Shown here piece after piece: positions 17,798 through 26,844 of a stretch of 64,000 bases of DNA. The position numbers and the translations under genes were made by a program. Below the pieces are notes generated by a model that ran no database searches, was not told the DNA's origin, and saw nothing but the letters and a program-made list of their open reading frames with translations. This stretch comes from Metabacillus niabensis (GTDB lineage: Bacteria; Bacillota; Bacilli; Bacillales; Bacillaceae): the NCBI RefSeq assembly GCF_020524345.1, contig NZ_JAIVLH010000017.1:62001-126000 (forward strand), written 5' to 3'. Each line of letters begins with the position of its first letter. The stretch's first letter is position 1.

Positions 17798-18349
17798 TTA
17801 AGAATAGTAAATTAATAGATAAAAGCTTGTTATTTGATTTGTTTCATTTGCATACGTATGTGAGTGGGCTGCTTGAAATTTCATCGAATCACCTTTTTTC
17901 AATAAATAAGACTCTTCCGTTATTGAGACTTTGGCTTCCCCTTCACATACAAGTACATATTCTTCAACACTTCCATGATGACGGTCTGAAGTGTGAATGC
18001 ATCCCGGTTTCATTTCAATAAAGTAGATTTCAAATTTTTTTGAAGAATCAAATGGAAAATAAGGGTATACTTGAAACTGTTCCCCGTCCTCCATGACCGC
18101 ACTTTTTTCATGTAACCTTATAACAGAGACAGCAGGTTTATTCTCTTCAACAAGTGATGAAAATGAAACTTGAAGTCCATTTGCTATCTTCCATAGTGTA
18201 TTAACGGTTGGACTTGATTCCCCTTTTTCAATTTGTGAAAGCATACCTTTGCTAACCCCGGTCAAACTTGCCAATTGATCATAGCTATATCCCCTAAGCT
18301 TGCGTATTTGTTTTAAATTCTCTGCGATTTGAGATTGAATGGATTTCAT
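17798..18349 (-). CDS. XRE-family regulator with cupin domain
   Basis: A 183-residue protein. Residues about 5-60 form an XRE helix-turn-helix (YDQLASLTGVSKGMLSQIEKG), and residues about 105-180 a cupin fold (HTSDRHHGSVEEYVLVCEGEA, with His/Glu metal-site positions). Regulators of this type control amino-acid or drug export genes and bind a small ligand in the cupin. The ATG at 18349 is favoured by spacing from GGGGGA; a second ATG lies just upstream at 18352. It heads the operon with azlCD, so it probably regulates amino-acid efflux in place of the Lrp-type AzlB of B. subtilis. Confidence 0.85.
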   Translation of the reverse strand: MKSIQSQIAENLKQIRKLRGYSYDQLASLTGVSKGMLSQIEKGESSPTVNTLWKIANGLQVSFSSLVEENKPAVSVIRLHEKSAVMEDGEQFQVYPYFPFDSSKKFEIYFIEMKPGCIHTSDRHHGSVEEYVLVCEGEAKVSITEESYLLKKGDSMKFQAAHSHTYANETNQITSFYLLIYYS

Positions 18350-18480
18350 CATATTCCCCCATATATTGCCATTGTATAATATAGTATACATTTGTATTTT
18401 ATAACACACAACACTTTTCTTTTCCTTCTTAATGAAGTAAAGTAAATTTGAACTATGCTAATTTACTGAGGGTGAAGAAA

Positions 18481-19221
18481 ATGCTCATACATTATTTCGA
18501 AAAAATCCAGGAAAAGCTTCAACATGTGCTCGAACATGAAAAAAAATCAATGCTGGTTGCAGCAGAGAAAATCGCGACTACCATTCAAGCAAAAGGGATT
18601 ATCCATCTTTTTGGATGTGGTCACTCTCACATGCTAACAGAGGAAATGTTTTATCGGGCAGGTGGCTTAGCTCCTGTTAAACCGGTTTTTATTGAGGAAT
18701 TAATGCTTCATAAAGGTGCAGTAAAATCTTCTTATCTTGAAAGGCAAAACAATTATGCCGAAAAGTTTATCTATAACCAAGATATCCAACCTCAAGATCT
18801 GATTATCGTCATTTCAACCTCCGGATTGAATCCAGTTCCAATTGATGTAGCCATACACGCTAAAAATCTGGGGGCATATGTAGTAGGAATAAGCTCCTTT
18901 TATTATGTAGACGGGAAAGCATCAAGACATACAAGTGGTAAATTTCTATCTCAAGTTGTTGATTTAGCCCTTAATAACCATGCGACAAAAGGAGACGCTG
19001 CTCTTACATATGAACATTCCTCAACTCCATTTGGGCCAACTTCAACAATTATTGGGGCAACAATGTTAAATGGGATCTTTGCTGAAGCAATAAAAATGAT
19101 GGTAAACAATGGATTCCAGGCACCTGTTTTTTTAAGTGGTAATATCGATGGGGCAGATGAGCATAATCAAAGATTGATTGAGCAGTATAGCGATCGCATT
19201 CCATTACTTAAGTTTGATTAG
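18481..19221 (+). CDS. SIS-domain protein (UPF0309-type sugar-phosphate binding)
   Basis: A 246-residue protein with a sugar-isomerase (SIS) domain: IHLFGCGHSHMLTEEM near residue 40, then VISTSGLNPVPIDVA, the two phosphosugar-binding loops. Proteins of this kind resemble the MurNAc-6-phosphate etherase and GmhA families; the precise substrate is unknown. The start at 18481 follows TGAGGGTGA; the longer frame to 18448 lacks a site. It is adjacent to and convergent with nagR, which suggests an amino-sugar phosphate substrate. Confidence 0.8.
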   Translation: MLIHYFEKIQEKLQHVLEHEKKSMLVAAEKIATTIQAKGIIHLFGCGHSHMLTEEMFYRAGGLAPVKPVFIEELMLHKGAVKSSYLERQNNYAEKFIYNQDIQPQDLIIVISTSGLNPVPIDVAIHAKNLGAYVVGISSFYYVDGKASRHTSGKFLSQVVDLALNNHATKGDAALTYEHSSTPFGPTSTIIGATMLNGIFAEAIKMMVNNGFQAPVFLSGNIDGADEHNQRLIEQYSDRIPLLKFD

Positions 19222-19258
19222 TTAAAATCGGCTTTTCATGAATTCCAATTTAAAATAG

Positions 19259-19297
19259 AAAATGAGCCTACCTAAAAGGTTGGGCTCATTTTTATTT
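19259..19297. terminator. Bidirectional terminator between SIS gene and nagR
   Basis: AAAATGAGCC and GGCTCATTTT pair, with T-rich sequence on both strands. It lies between convergent genes. Confidence 0.85.
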
Positions 19298-20017
19298 TCT
19301 CTCGATATCAATTTTAAACTTATACCTGTCTGCACGATAAGAAGATCTTACAAGCTCAAGTGGCATGCCATTTTCCAAAAAGGTTTCCCGTTGAATGAGC
19401 AGGACCGGAACACCTTTATGTATGTTCAAATGCTGTTGATCTTCAGCATCAACAATGGCAGCCTCAACCGTTTGGGATGCATGTCCTATCGTTAATTCCA
19501 AATCATTTTCAATATAAGTATATAGAGAGCTCGCCAATATATCAGGTGTTAAACCAGGAACTAGACTTACAGGAAGATAGCTGGTCTCTACGGCGATCGG
19601 TTCATTATTTGCTAGGCGAAGACGCTTTATTTTATAAATAAGCTCTTCATCTTTAAGAGAAAGAGTTGCTCTGATCTCTTTGTCTGCCGGGTATATTTCA
19701 AAATGTAGTAACTTACTTCCCGGAACTAAATTGCGGGCTTTCATATCTTCGGTAAAACTGGTGAGACCTTGTAGATTTTGTTCAAATTTTTGACTGGAAA
19801 CAAAGGTTCCTTTCCCTTTTTCCCGAAAAAGATATCCCTTGTTTACAAGGTTTGTTATGGCCTGACGTACAGTCATACGACTTATCTGATAGCTTTCTGA
19901 AAGCTCTCTTTCTGATGGCAAAGCATCACCTGGTTGCAGCTTCTCGGTTTCTATTGTTTTTTTTATTTGCTCTTCTAACTGATAATACAATGGAAGAGGA
20001 GAATTTTTGTCTACCAC
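19292..20017 (-). CDS. nagR: GntR/HutC-family GlcNAc regulator NagR
   Basis: A 241-residue HutC-type regulator. The winged helix lies at residues about 5-70 (PLPLYYQLEEQIK, LPSERELSESYQISRMTVRQA), followed by a UTRA effector domain (residues about 85-235, YKIKRLRLANNEPIAVETSY). Matches B. subtilis NagR (YvoA), which represses nagP and nagAB and responds to glucosamine-6-phosphate. A GTG at 20017 is preferred because AAAGGGGA lies 7 nt upstream; the frame is open to 20041. Two matching operator palindromes occur between nagP and nagA in this window. Not in the usual nagAB-nagR operon order: here nagR follows nagP. Confidence 0.9.
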   Translation of the reverse strand: MVDKNSPLPLYYQLEEQIKKTIETEKLQPGDALPSERELSESYQISRMTVRQAITNLVNKGYLFREKGKGTFVSSQKFEQNLQGLTSFTEDMKARNLVPGSKLLHFEIYPADKEIRATLSLKDEELIYKIKRLRLANNEPIAVETSYLPVSLVPGLTPDILASSLYTYIENDLELTIGHASQTVEAAIVDAEDQQHLNIHKGVPVLLIQRETFLENGMPLELVRSSYRADRYKFKIDIERK

Positions 20018-20076
20018 ATAAAGATCCCCTTTCAATTTCACTCTTCTTCATTATAGTATATTTACAAATAAAATAG

Positions 20077-20113
20077 AAAACTACCTGAACATAACAGGTA
20101 GTTTTCCTTTTTA
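20077..20113 (-). terminator. Terminator between nagP and nagR
   Basis: AAAACTACCTG and CAGGTAGTTTT with an ACATAA loop; T/A-rich sequence on both sides. Confidence 0.85.
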
Positions 20114-20114
20114 T

Positions 20115-21566
20115 TTATTTTCTGATCTTTGCGATTTCATCTGCCACAAATTGGACTTGTGTTCCTACAATGACCTGGATGCTTTGTGGTCCAACTATGT
20201 TGATACCCGGTATACCAGTTGATTTAATTTTGTTTTGATCAACCGCATCCATGTCTTTTACTTCAATTCTTAGTCGGGTAACACAGTTATCTACAGATGT
20301 AACATTCTCATCTCCGCCAAGTCCTTCATAAATGACGTTTGCCATCCTTGCAAATTTATTTTCTGAAGTAACCGTTCCTTCTTCAGTTTCATGACTTGAT
20401 TCTTCTGTCTCAGCTTCTCTACCTGGTGTAGCCAAATTAAACTTGGTGATTAAAAATCTAAACAATACATAGTAGATAACAGCAAATGCTAATCCTTGTA
20501 ATAAAAGCATATATGGTTGATTTGCTAACGGTAATCTTGAGCTTAGGACAAAGTCGACTAATCCTGCACTAAAACCAAATCCTGCCGTCCAATGGAAAAA
20601 TGAAGCAATTGCTAAGGATATCCCTGTTAAGGCTGCGTGAACAACATAAAGTGCAGGTGCTAAAAACATAAATGAAAATTCAAGAGGTTCTGTTACACCA
20701 GTAAAGAATGATGCAAAACCTGCCGCTAACATTAGTGATGCAGCTTGTTTTTTACGCTTTGTTTTCGCTGTATGATACATAGCTAAGGCTGCTGCCGGTA
20801 AACCAAACATCATAATCGGGAAGAATCCAGCCTGATACATTCCTGTAACTCCTTTTGTACCAGTTCCAGCCCAGAAGTTTCCAATATCATTAATTCCCGC
20901 TACATCAAACCAAAATACCGAGTTTAATGCGTGATGTAAACCTGTTGGTATTAACAAACGATTAAAGAATCCATATAATCCTGCTCCAATAAACTCCAAT
21001 TTACTGATAGCTGTTCCAAAAGAAACTAATCCTGTGAAAATGACAGGCCATGCGAAAAAGAGAACCAATGACACAACCAGCATAGATACAGCTGACATAA
21101 TTGGAACCAATCGTTTTCCACTAAAGAACGCTAACGCTGCTGGTAGCTGAACTTCGCTAAACCGATTGTACATTATAGAAGCAACAATCCCTGATAGAAT
21201 TCCAACAAACTGATTCTCGATTTTTCCAAAAGCCGGATTCACTGATTCTGCATCAATTCCCTGTAGCATCGCAACCGTATCAGTCGAAAGTAATGTTGTA
21301 ATAACAAGGAAAGCTACTAAACCACTTAGTGCAGCAGATCCATCTCTGTTTTTGGACATTCCCAATGCCACACCTACTGCAAAAAGAATAGACATATTGT
21401 CGATAATCGAGGAACCGGCTTTAATTAAGAATGCAGCTACAGGGTTTCCTGCGCCCCACCCAGCCGGATCAATCCAATAACCAATTCCCATTAATATCGC
21501 TGCAGCTGGCAGAACGGCTACTGGTAACATCAATGACCGTCCAATGTTTTGTAAGTATTTCATCAT
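20115..21566 (-). CDS. nagP: PTS N-acetylglucosamine transporter, EIICB
   Basis: A 483-residue PTS permease. The EIIC domain (residues about 1-375) has about ten membrane helices with GLHHALNSVFWF and TGVTEPLEFSFMFLAP. A linker rich in E, S and T precedes the EIIB domain (about 400-483) with the phosphocysteine motif VDNCVTRLRI. It imports and phosphorylates GlcNAc, taking phosphate from a shared EIIA because no EIIA domain is attached. The start has AGGGGGAAG; ATG codons at 21566 and 21563 are both possible. Divergent from nagA, with a cre site and a NagR operator upstream. Confidence 0.93.
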   Translation of the reverse strand: MMKYLQNIGRSLMLPVAVLPAAAILMGIGYWIDPAGWGAGNPVAAFLIKAGSSIIDNMSILFAVGVALGMSKNRDGSAALSGLVAFLVITTLLSTDTVAMLQGIDAESVNPAFGKIENQFVGILSGIVASIMYNRFSEVQLPAALAFFSGKRLVPIMSAVSMLVVSLVLFFAWPVIFTGLVSFGTAISKLEFIGAGLYGFFNRLLIPTGLHHALNSVFWFDVAGINDIGNFWAGTGTKGVTGMYQAGFFPIMMFGLPAAALAMYHTAKTKRKKQAASLMLAAGFASFFTGVTEPLEFSFMFLAPALYVVHAALTGISLAIASFFHWTAGFGFSAGLVDFVLSSRLPLANQPYMLLLQGLAFAVIYYVLFRFLITKFNLATPGREAETEESSHETEEGTVTSENKFARMANVIYEGLGGDENVTSVDNCVTRLRIEVKDMDAVDQNKIKSTGIPGINIVGPQSIQVIVGTQVQFVADEIAKIRK

Positions 21567-21639
21567 GTTGACTTCCCCCTATTCATTTATATAACGGAAT
21601 AAAATTAGAGCCTTTTGCTTTATAGCACTCTCACAAATA

Positions 21640-21653
21640 TGAAAGCGTTTCAT
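21640..21653. promoter_or_regulatory. CcpA cre site upstream of nagP
   Basis: TGAAAGCGTTTCAT fits the cre consensus TGWAARCGYTWNCW. It lies about 75 nt upstream of nagP, where CcpA should impose catabolite repression. Confidence 0.85.
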
Positions 21654-21673
21654 AAGCATATAGTAACATCGTT

Positions 21674-21694
21674 GAGTATAGATGTCTATACCAA
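21674..21694. promoter_or_regulatory. NagR operator (dre) near nagP
   Basis: The palindrome GTATAGATGTCTATACC matches the NagR dre motif (TGGTATAGACA-type). It is on the nagP side of the divergent region. Confidence 0.85.
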
Positions 21695-21756
21695 TTTTAT
21701 ATAACAAACAAGTATATTTGTCATATTATCTGTAAGATTATCATACATGGTTTTTA

Positions 21757-21777
21757 ACTGGTATAGACAACTATATA
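21757..21777. promoter_or_regulatory. NagR operator (dre) near nagA
   Basis: TGGTATAGACAACTATA is a second dre-type palindrome, about 70 nt before the nagA start. Two operators allow separate control of nagP and nagAB. Confidence 0.85.
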
Positions 21778-21844
21778 AAGTGGTGGTATTCTATATTCAT
21801 AATTTATACCTTTTCCTCTCATACTATTCAAAGGGGGTTTTTAC

Positions 21845-23053
21845 ATGGAAATCATTTCTGACAAATCAATCATTATACAAGGAACCATTTATACCGAAGA
21901 ACAAACGTTACAATCAGGTTTTGTTCAAATTGACGATGGGAAAATAACAAAGATAAGTAAATCTACTGAACATCTATCTTCAAAAGATTATCAACTGATT
22001 ACCCTACCGAAAGGCTATAGTATTATCCCTGGTATGATCGACCTTCATATTCATGGTGTGAATGGTGCTGATACGATGGATGCGACAAGAGAAGCTCTTG
22101 ATATAATGGCTTCCACCCTTCCGAAAGAAGGAACAACGAGTTTCTTGGCAACAACAATAACAGAGGATATAAACGAGATAAAAAAATCGTTAGTAAATGC
22201 CGGTGATTATATCAACTCTTTTCAATCTGAAGGTAATGCCGAAGTGTTAGGGATTCACTTGGAAGGTCCGTTTATTCATAAAGGTAAAGCTGGCGCCCAG
22301 CCTGTTCAGCATATAGCTGATCCAGACACTCAATTATTTAAACAACTTGAATCATTATCCAATCATCATATTAAGCTAGTTACTCTGGCTCCAGAACTAC
22401 CAGGAGGAAGTGAGCTTTTAGACTATCTAAAGAATAAAAACATCGTCTCTTCCATTGCCCATTCTGAAGCATCCTATTCTCAGGTTTTAGAAGCCATTGA
22501 TCACGGTCTTACACATGTAACACATTTATTTAATCAAATGACAGGCCTTCACCATCGTGACCCGGGAATTGTAGGGTCAGCTTTCCTAAGGGATGAGCTA
22601 ATGGTAGAAATTATTGCAGATGGGATACATGTCTCTCCTGAAATCGTAAAAGTTGCTTATAAACAGATTACAGATGAAAGAATGATCTTAATTACTGATG
22701 CAATGAGAGCAAAATGGCTTGAAGATGGTAATTATGACTTGGGCGGACAGATGGTTACCGTTACAAACGGGAAGGCACTGCTCGATGAAAACACTTTGGC
22801 TGGCAGTGTACTTAAGATGATTGATGCATTTAAAAATATCCAAACATTTACTGGTTGCAGTATGGAGAGCGCGATTAAAATGGCTTGTGAAAATCCAGCT
22901 AAGCAACTGAATGTTTTTGATCATAAAGGTAGTATAGCGAATGGAAAAGATGCTGACCTCGTTATCCTGGATGAAAATAAGGATGTATATATGACCATTT
23001 GCAAAGGAAACATTGCGTTTACGAGAGGAGATGACAACCTTGAAAATCATTGA
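21845..23053 (+). CDS. nagA: N-acetylglucosamine-6-phosphate deacetylase
   Basis: A 402-residue amidohydrolase that removes acetate from GlcNAc-6-phosphate. Metal and catalytic motifs are visible: GMIDLHIHG (residues 63-71), LEGPFIHKGKAGAQP (metal Glu), SSIAHSEASY (metal His), THLFNQM (His) and LITDAM (catalytic Asp). Start has AAAGGGGG. Its stop overlaps the nagB start, so the two genes are translationally coupled. Confidence 0.95.
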   Translation: MEIISDKSIIIQGTIYTEEQTLQSGFVQIDDGKITKISKSTEHLSSKDYQLITLPKGYSIIPGMIDLHIHGVNGADTMDATREALDIMASTLPKEGTTSFLATTITEDINEIKKSLVNAGDYINSFQSEGNAEVLGIHLEGPFIHKGKAGAQPVQHIADPDTQLFKQLESLSNHHIKLVTLAPELPGGSELLDYLKNKNIVSSIAHSEASYSQVLEAIDHGLTHVTHLFNQMTGLHHRDPGIVGSAFLRDELMVEIIADGIHVSPEIVKVAYKQITDERMILITDAMRAKWLEDGNYDLGGQMVTVTNGKALLDENTLAGSVLKMIDAFKNIQTFTGCSMESAIKMACENPAKQLNVFDHKGSIANGKDADLVILDENKDVYMTICKGNIAFTRGDDNLENH

Positions 23054-23786
23054 AGTGAAAGATTATGAGGAAATGAGTAAAAAAGCTGCTGAATATATGT
23101 TAAAAAAGATTAAAAGCAGCTCTCAGCTAAATATAGGCCTTGCCACAGGCGGAACACCAAAAGGAGTCTATCAGGAATTAATTAAAGATTATTCACTAAA
23201 TAAAACGTCCTACACACACATAAAAACGTTTAACTTAGACGAATACATCGGCCTTAAAAAAGATGATCCAAACAGCTATTTCCACTATATGAATGAAAAT
23301 CTTTTTAAACATATTGGTATTTCATTAGAGCAAACGCATATTCCGTCAGGTATAAATGAAAACACGGACGCAGAATGTGAAGCTTATGAAAATATGATTA
23401 AGAATGCCGGGGGAATAGACCTTCAGTTATTAGGGATAGGTGCAAACGGACATATAGGCTTCAATGAGCCTGGGACCTCCTTTCAATCAAAAACACATGT
23501 TGTTGATTTAGCTGATTCCACCCGAGAAGCAAATGCCCGATTTTTTGATCAACTAGAAGATGTCCCAAAACAAGCCATTACAATGGGAATTCATACGATT
23601 TTTCAAAGCAAGGAAATTATTCTTTTAGCTTCAGGTAAAGCAAAACAACAGGCAATGGTCGAGCTTTTAAATGGAGAAGTGACAGAATTGTTCCCTGCAT
23701 CCATCCTAAATACCCATCCGAACACCATTGTGATTGCTGATGAAGAAGCATTAAGAGGCGTTAAAAAAACGACTAATGCTATGTAA
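23040..23786 (+). CDS. nagB: Glucosamine-6-phosphate deaminase
   Basis: A 248-residue enzyme converting glucosamine-6-phosphate to fructose-6-phosphate and ammonia. Motifs: GLATGGTPKGVY, FNLDEYIGL, and the phosphosugar loop GIGANGHIGFNEPGTSF. The TTG at 23040 is chosen as start: GAGAGGAG lies nine bases upstream and it gives MKIIEVKDYEEM, aligning with known NagB N-termini; an ATG at 23031 abuts the ribosome site. It overlaps the nagA end. Confidence 0.93.
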   Translation: MKIIEVKDYEEMSKKAAEYMLKKIKSSSQLNIGLATGGTPKGVYQELIKDYSLNKTSYTHIKTFNLDEYIGLKKDDPNSYFHYMNENLFKHIGISLEQTHIPSGINENTDAECEAYENMIKNAGGIDLQLLGIGANGHIGFNEPGTSFQSKTHVVDLADSTREANARFFDQLEDVPKQAITMGIHTIFQSKEIILLASGKAKQQAMVELLNGEVTELFPASILNTHPNTIVIADEEALRGVKKTTNAM

Positions 23787-23826
23787 AAAAGGTACATGCC
23801 CCAATATTTGGAGCATGTACCTTTTA
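23785..23826. terminator. Bidirectional terminator after nagB
   Basis: AAAAGGTACATGC and GCATGTACCTTTT pair around an AT-rich loop between the convergent nagB and ABC ATPase genes. Confidence 0.88.
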
Positions 23827-24624
23827 AATTAAAAGCGCCTTATCTGATAAAGAACTATCTGATTTTATTTTTGAAAATTCCTCAAGTAAACTGTTCACCG
23901 TTAAGCCTTGCTTTTGTTCTCCTTCTGCCTGGAACACAATTTTTCCTTTATCCATCATGATTAAACGATTTCCAAGATCAACAGCTTGTTGCATATTATG
24001 TGTAATCATTAACGTTGTTAAATTCCCTTTTTCAACAAGCTTTTTTGTTAAGTTGGTAATCAGCTCTGCACGTGATGGATCCAGGGCAGCTGTGTGTTCG
24101 TCGAGTAATAGGATATCAGGCTTTGTAAAAGTAGCCATTAATAGCGATAAAGCCTGGCGCTCCCCTCCAGATAACAAACCAACTTTGGCGGATAAACGGT
24201 TTTCAAGACCTAATCCCAGCATCTCTAACTGTTCTTTGAAGAACACTCGTCTTTTTGCTGTAACACCTGGTCTTAATGTTCTCTTATGAACACGCGAATA
24301 AGCGATCGCTAAGTTTTCTTCAATTGTCAGTGTTGGGGATGTTCCAGCCATAGGGTCCTGGAATACCCGTCCGATATATCGTGACCTTTTAAACTCCCTG
24401 ACATCAAGCATAGATTGATTCTTTATGCGTACATCTCCATCATCAGGAGTTATTCGCCCGGCAATCACATTTAAAAGTGTTGATTTTCCGGCTCCGTTAC
24501 TGCCGATAACTGTAACGAAATCCCCTTCATTTAAGGATAAAGAAAGATGGTCTAGGGCTATTTTTTCATCTAATGAACCTTCATTAAACACTTTAAATAT
24601 TTGCTCTAGTTGAAGCAATATCAT
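23824..24624 (-). CDS. ABC transporter ATP-binding protein (TrpXYZ / PF04392-associated type)
   Basis: A 266-residue ATPase. Walker A is VIGSNGAGKSTLL (near residue 40), the Q-loop is in GRVFQDPMAG, the signature is LLSGGERQALSLL, and Walker B is ILLLDEHTAALDP, with Glu replaced by His after the Asp in the usual D-E-P pattern (D-E-H). Third gene of an importer operon with the permease (overlap of about 30 nt) and the lipoprotein. The start codon is uncertain: ATG at 24624 lies directly after GGGGGA, and a TTG two codons later is better spaced. Confidence 0.88.
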   Translation of the reverse strand: MILLQLEQIFKVFNEGSLDEKIALDHLSLSLNEGDFVTVIGSNGAGKSTLLNVIAGRITPDDGDVRIKNQSMLDVREFKRSRYIGRVFQDPMAGTSPTLTIEENLAIAYSRVHKRTLRPGVTAKRRVFFKEQLEMLGLGLENRLSAKVGLLSGGERQALSLLMATFTKPDILLLDEHTAALDPSRAELITNLTKKLVEKGNLTTLMITHNMQQAVDLGNRLIMMDKGKIVFQAEGEQKQGLTVNSLLEEFSKIKSDSSLSDKALLI

Positions 24625-25588
24625 TCCCCCGCTTTCTGCGTAAGCTTTTTTTCCGTTTATCCTTTTGCTTATCAACCATTTGCGGAATAACAAGGGCCCC
24701 AATAACAATACATGCTGTAATAAGCTTCATATCACCTGTTTCAAAGAAGTTAACTCGAAGAGCCATCGCAACAATTAGGCGGTAGATAATCGCTCCGATA
24801 ATGACCGCAATCGTAGCACGAACGATCGTTTTTGTTCCGACTAATGCCTCCCCAATTATAACTGAGGCTAACCCGATAATGATCATCCCAATCCCCATAC
24901 CTACATCACTAAATCCATTGTATTGAGCAATAAAGGCCCCGGAAAATGCAACAAGTGCATTTGAAAGACCTAATCCAACAATCTTTAACATATCTGTATT
25001 TGCTGAAAAACTTGTGATCATATTTTGGTTATCACCAACTGCTCTAATCGCAAGTCCAAGCTCTGTTTTCAGGAAATAGTCCAATGCAAATTTAATGACT
25101 AGAATTATAATCAGCATTGTGATCACAACCGACCAAGTTTTTGGTACATAGCCTTCCAAACCAATTGAAATAAAGAGCTGTTCTAAACCTGTATCTATTC
25201 CAAGCTTACTCCACCAATCAAGTAATTGCGTGAAAACTGTTTCCTCTTGTAATAGTGGAACATTCGATTTCCCCATAATTCTAAGATTAATAGAATACAA
25301 GGCAATCATCATTAATATCCCGGATAAAAGCGGGTTAATGTTTCCTTTCGTATGCAGAACCCCTGTGATACAGCCAGCCAAAAATCCTACAAGTAATGCA
25401 ACTAATGTGGCTAAGAAAGGATTCACACCATTCACAATTAACACAGCACTCACAGCTGCACCTGTGACAAAGCTGCCGTCAACTGTTAAATCCGGAAAGT
25501 CTAGTATTCGAAATGATAGGTATACTCCAAGAGCCATAATCGCATATATTAAGCCTGACTCTACTGATCCAAATAGGGCTGTAAACAT
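24593..25588 (-). CDS. ABC transporter permease (TrpY/BPD-transp-2 type)
   Basis: A 331-residue permease with about eight membrane helices, starting MFTALFGSVESGLIYAIM with a LDFPDLTVDGSFVTGAAV block characteristic of the branched-chain/nucleoside-like permease family paired with PF04392 binding proteins. Basic C-terminus. The gene lies 12 nt after the binding-protein gene and overlaps the ATPase gene. Confidence 0.88.
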   Translation of the reverse strand: MFTALFGSVESGLIYAIMALGVYLSFRILDFPDLTVDGSFVTGAAVSAVLIVNGVNPFLATLVALLVGFLAGCITGVLHTKGNINPLLSGILMMIALYSINLRIMGKSNVPLLQEETVFTQLLDWWSKLGIDTGLEQLFISIGLEGYVPKTWSVVITMLIIILVIKFALDYFLKTELGLAIRAVGDNQNMITSFSANTDMLKIVGLGLSNALVAFSGAFIAQYNGFSDVGMGIGMIIIGLASVIIGEALVGTKTIVRATIAVIIGAIIYRLIVAMALRVNFFETGDMKLITACIVIGALVIPQMVDKQKDKRKKSLRRKRGNDIASTRANI

Positions 25589-25600
25589 AATTCCTCACCT

Positions 25601-26614
25601 TTATTCAAGAATTTCTGCTTCTTCTTTCCATTCTTCTTTTATTTCAATTCCCATATCTTCAGCTGCTTTCGCATTGATTTGAAGTTTTAGATTTTGCGGA
25701 TATTGGACAGGAACTTCACTTACTTCCTTCTCTCCAGTTAAAATGCTTGCTGCCATTTCTCCTGCTTCAAAGCCGATATCATAGTAATCGAATCCGTAAG
25801 CTGCAAAGCCCCCGCGTTTTACAGAATCCAATTCACCAACAAATAGCGGGATATCATTATCACTAGCAACACCAATAACACTTTCTAACGCTGAAACAAC
25901 CGTATTATCCGTAATAACGTATAAAGAATCGACTTTTCCTACTAATGATTCTGTTGCCTGCTTTACTTCTGCAGAGGTAGAAACAGATGCTTCAACGACT
26001 TCTAAGTCTGTCCCTTCCATTGCTTTCTTAACTAAATCAATTTGTGCCACAGAGTTTTGCTCTCCTGAGTTATAAATCATTCCTACCTTTGTTCCTTCAA
26101 CATTATCTGCAATAAACTTCACTGTATTTGGAATGGCATCAGGATGGGTATCTGTTGTACCTGTTATATTTGCACCGGGCTCTTCAAAGCTTTTAACCAG
26201 TCCTCCGCCAACCGGGTCTGTAACAGATGTAAACACAATCGGTATATCTTGTGTTGCATTCAATGCACTTTGTGCACTTGGTGTTGAGTTGGCAAATATT
26301 AAATCAACATTGTCCCCTGCAAAATTAGCCGCGATTGTTTGGCTGTTATTTTGGTCTCCCTGAGCAATTTGTACATCATATTCAACTTCCAGCCCTTTTT
26401 CTTTTAATGCAGCTTGAAAGCCTTCCAATGCAGAATCTAATGATGGATGCTCGACAATTTGGTTTACACCTATTGTATATGTTTTTTCTGAACTGCCAGA
26501 ATCAGAGCTTCCTTCACCTGTGCTACCAGATGAACTTTCACTGCTTCCACAGCCAGCTAGTGCTAAAAAGCTAGCTAACATCATTCCTGTACCAATTTTC
26601 CAACCTTTTTTCAT
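25601..26614 (-). CDS. ABC substrate-binding lipoprotein (PF04392, TrpX-like)
   Basis: A 337-residue lipoprotein: signal MKKGWKIGTGMMLASFLALA, lipobox LALAGC (Cys at about 22), then a Ser/Gly-rich linker and an ABC_sub_bind fold (GVNQIVEHPSLDSALEGF, IPIVFTSVTDPVGGGLV, GMIYNSGEQNSV, GFAAYGFDYYDIGFEAG). In streptococci a related operon (TrpXYZ) is linked to tryptophan uptake, but other PF04392 proteins have other ligands, so the substrate here is only inferred. First gene of the operon; start has AAAGGGGG. Confidence 0.88.
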   Translation of the reverse strand: MKKGWKIGTGMMLASFLALAGCGSSESSSGSTGEGSSDSGSSEKTYTIGVNQIVEHPSLDSALEGFQAALKEKGLEVEYDVQIAQGDQNNSQTIAANFAGDNVDLIFANSTPSAQSALNATQDIPIVFTSVTDPVGGGLVKSFEEPGANITGTTDTHPDAIPNTVKFIADNVEGTKVGMIYNSGEQNSVAQIDLVKKAMEGTDLEVVEASVSTSAEVKQATESLVGKVDSLYVITDNTVVSALESVIGVASDNDIPLFVGELDSVKRGGFAAYGFDYYDIGFEAGEMAASILTGEKEVSEVPVQYPQNLKLQINAKAAEDMGIEIKEEWKEEAEILE

Positions 26615-26768
26615 CCTATATAATCCCCCTTTAGTCCCTTTAAATCTCTTTTATGCTTTTATGCTTTCATTGATTAAATTATACAGGAGAAATCAAATAG
26701 TTCAATATATTTTGAAAACTTTGCTTATTTTTTTCTATACAATCTAGCAAAAATCCTATCATATCAAC

Positions 26769-26805
26769 AAAAAACACAGCTATCTCAAAGATAACTGTGT
26801 TTTCC
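26769..26805 (-). terminator. Terminator of lcfB
   Basis: AAAACACAGCTATC and GATAACTGTGTTTT pair, followed by TTTTTTG on the minus strand. Confidence 0.85.
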
Positions 26806-26844
26806 TTCAAACATTGTAAGGTATGATTACATTCTTTTAATATA

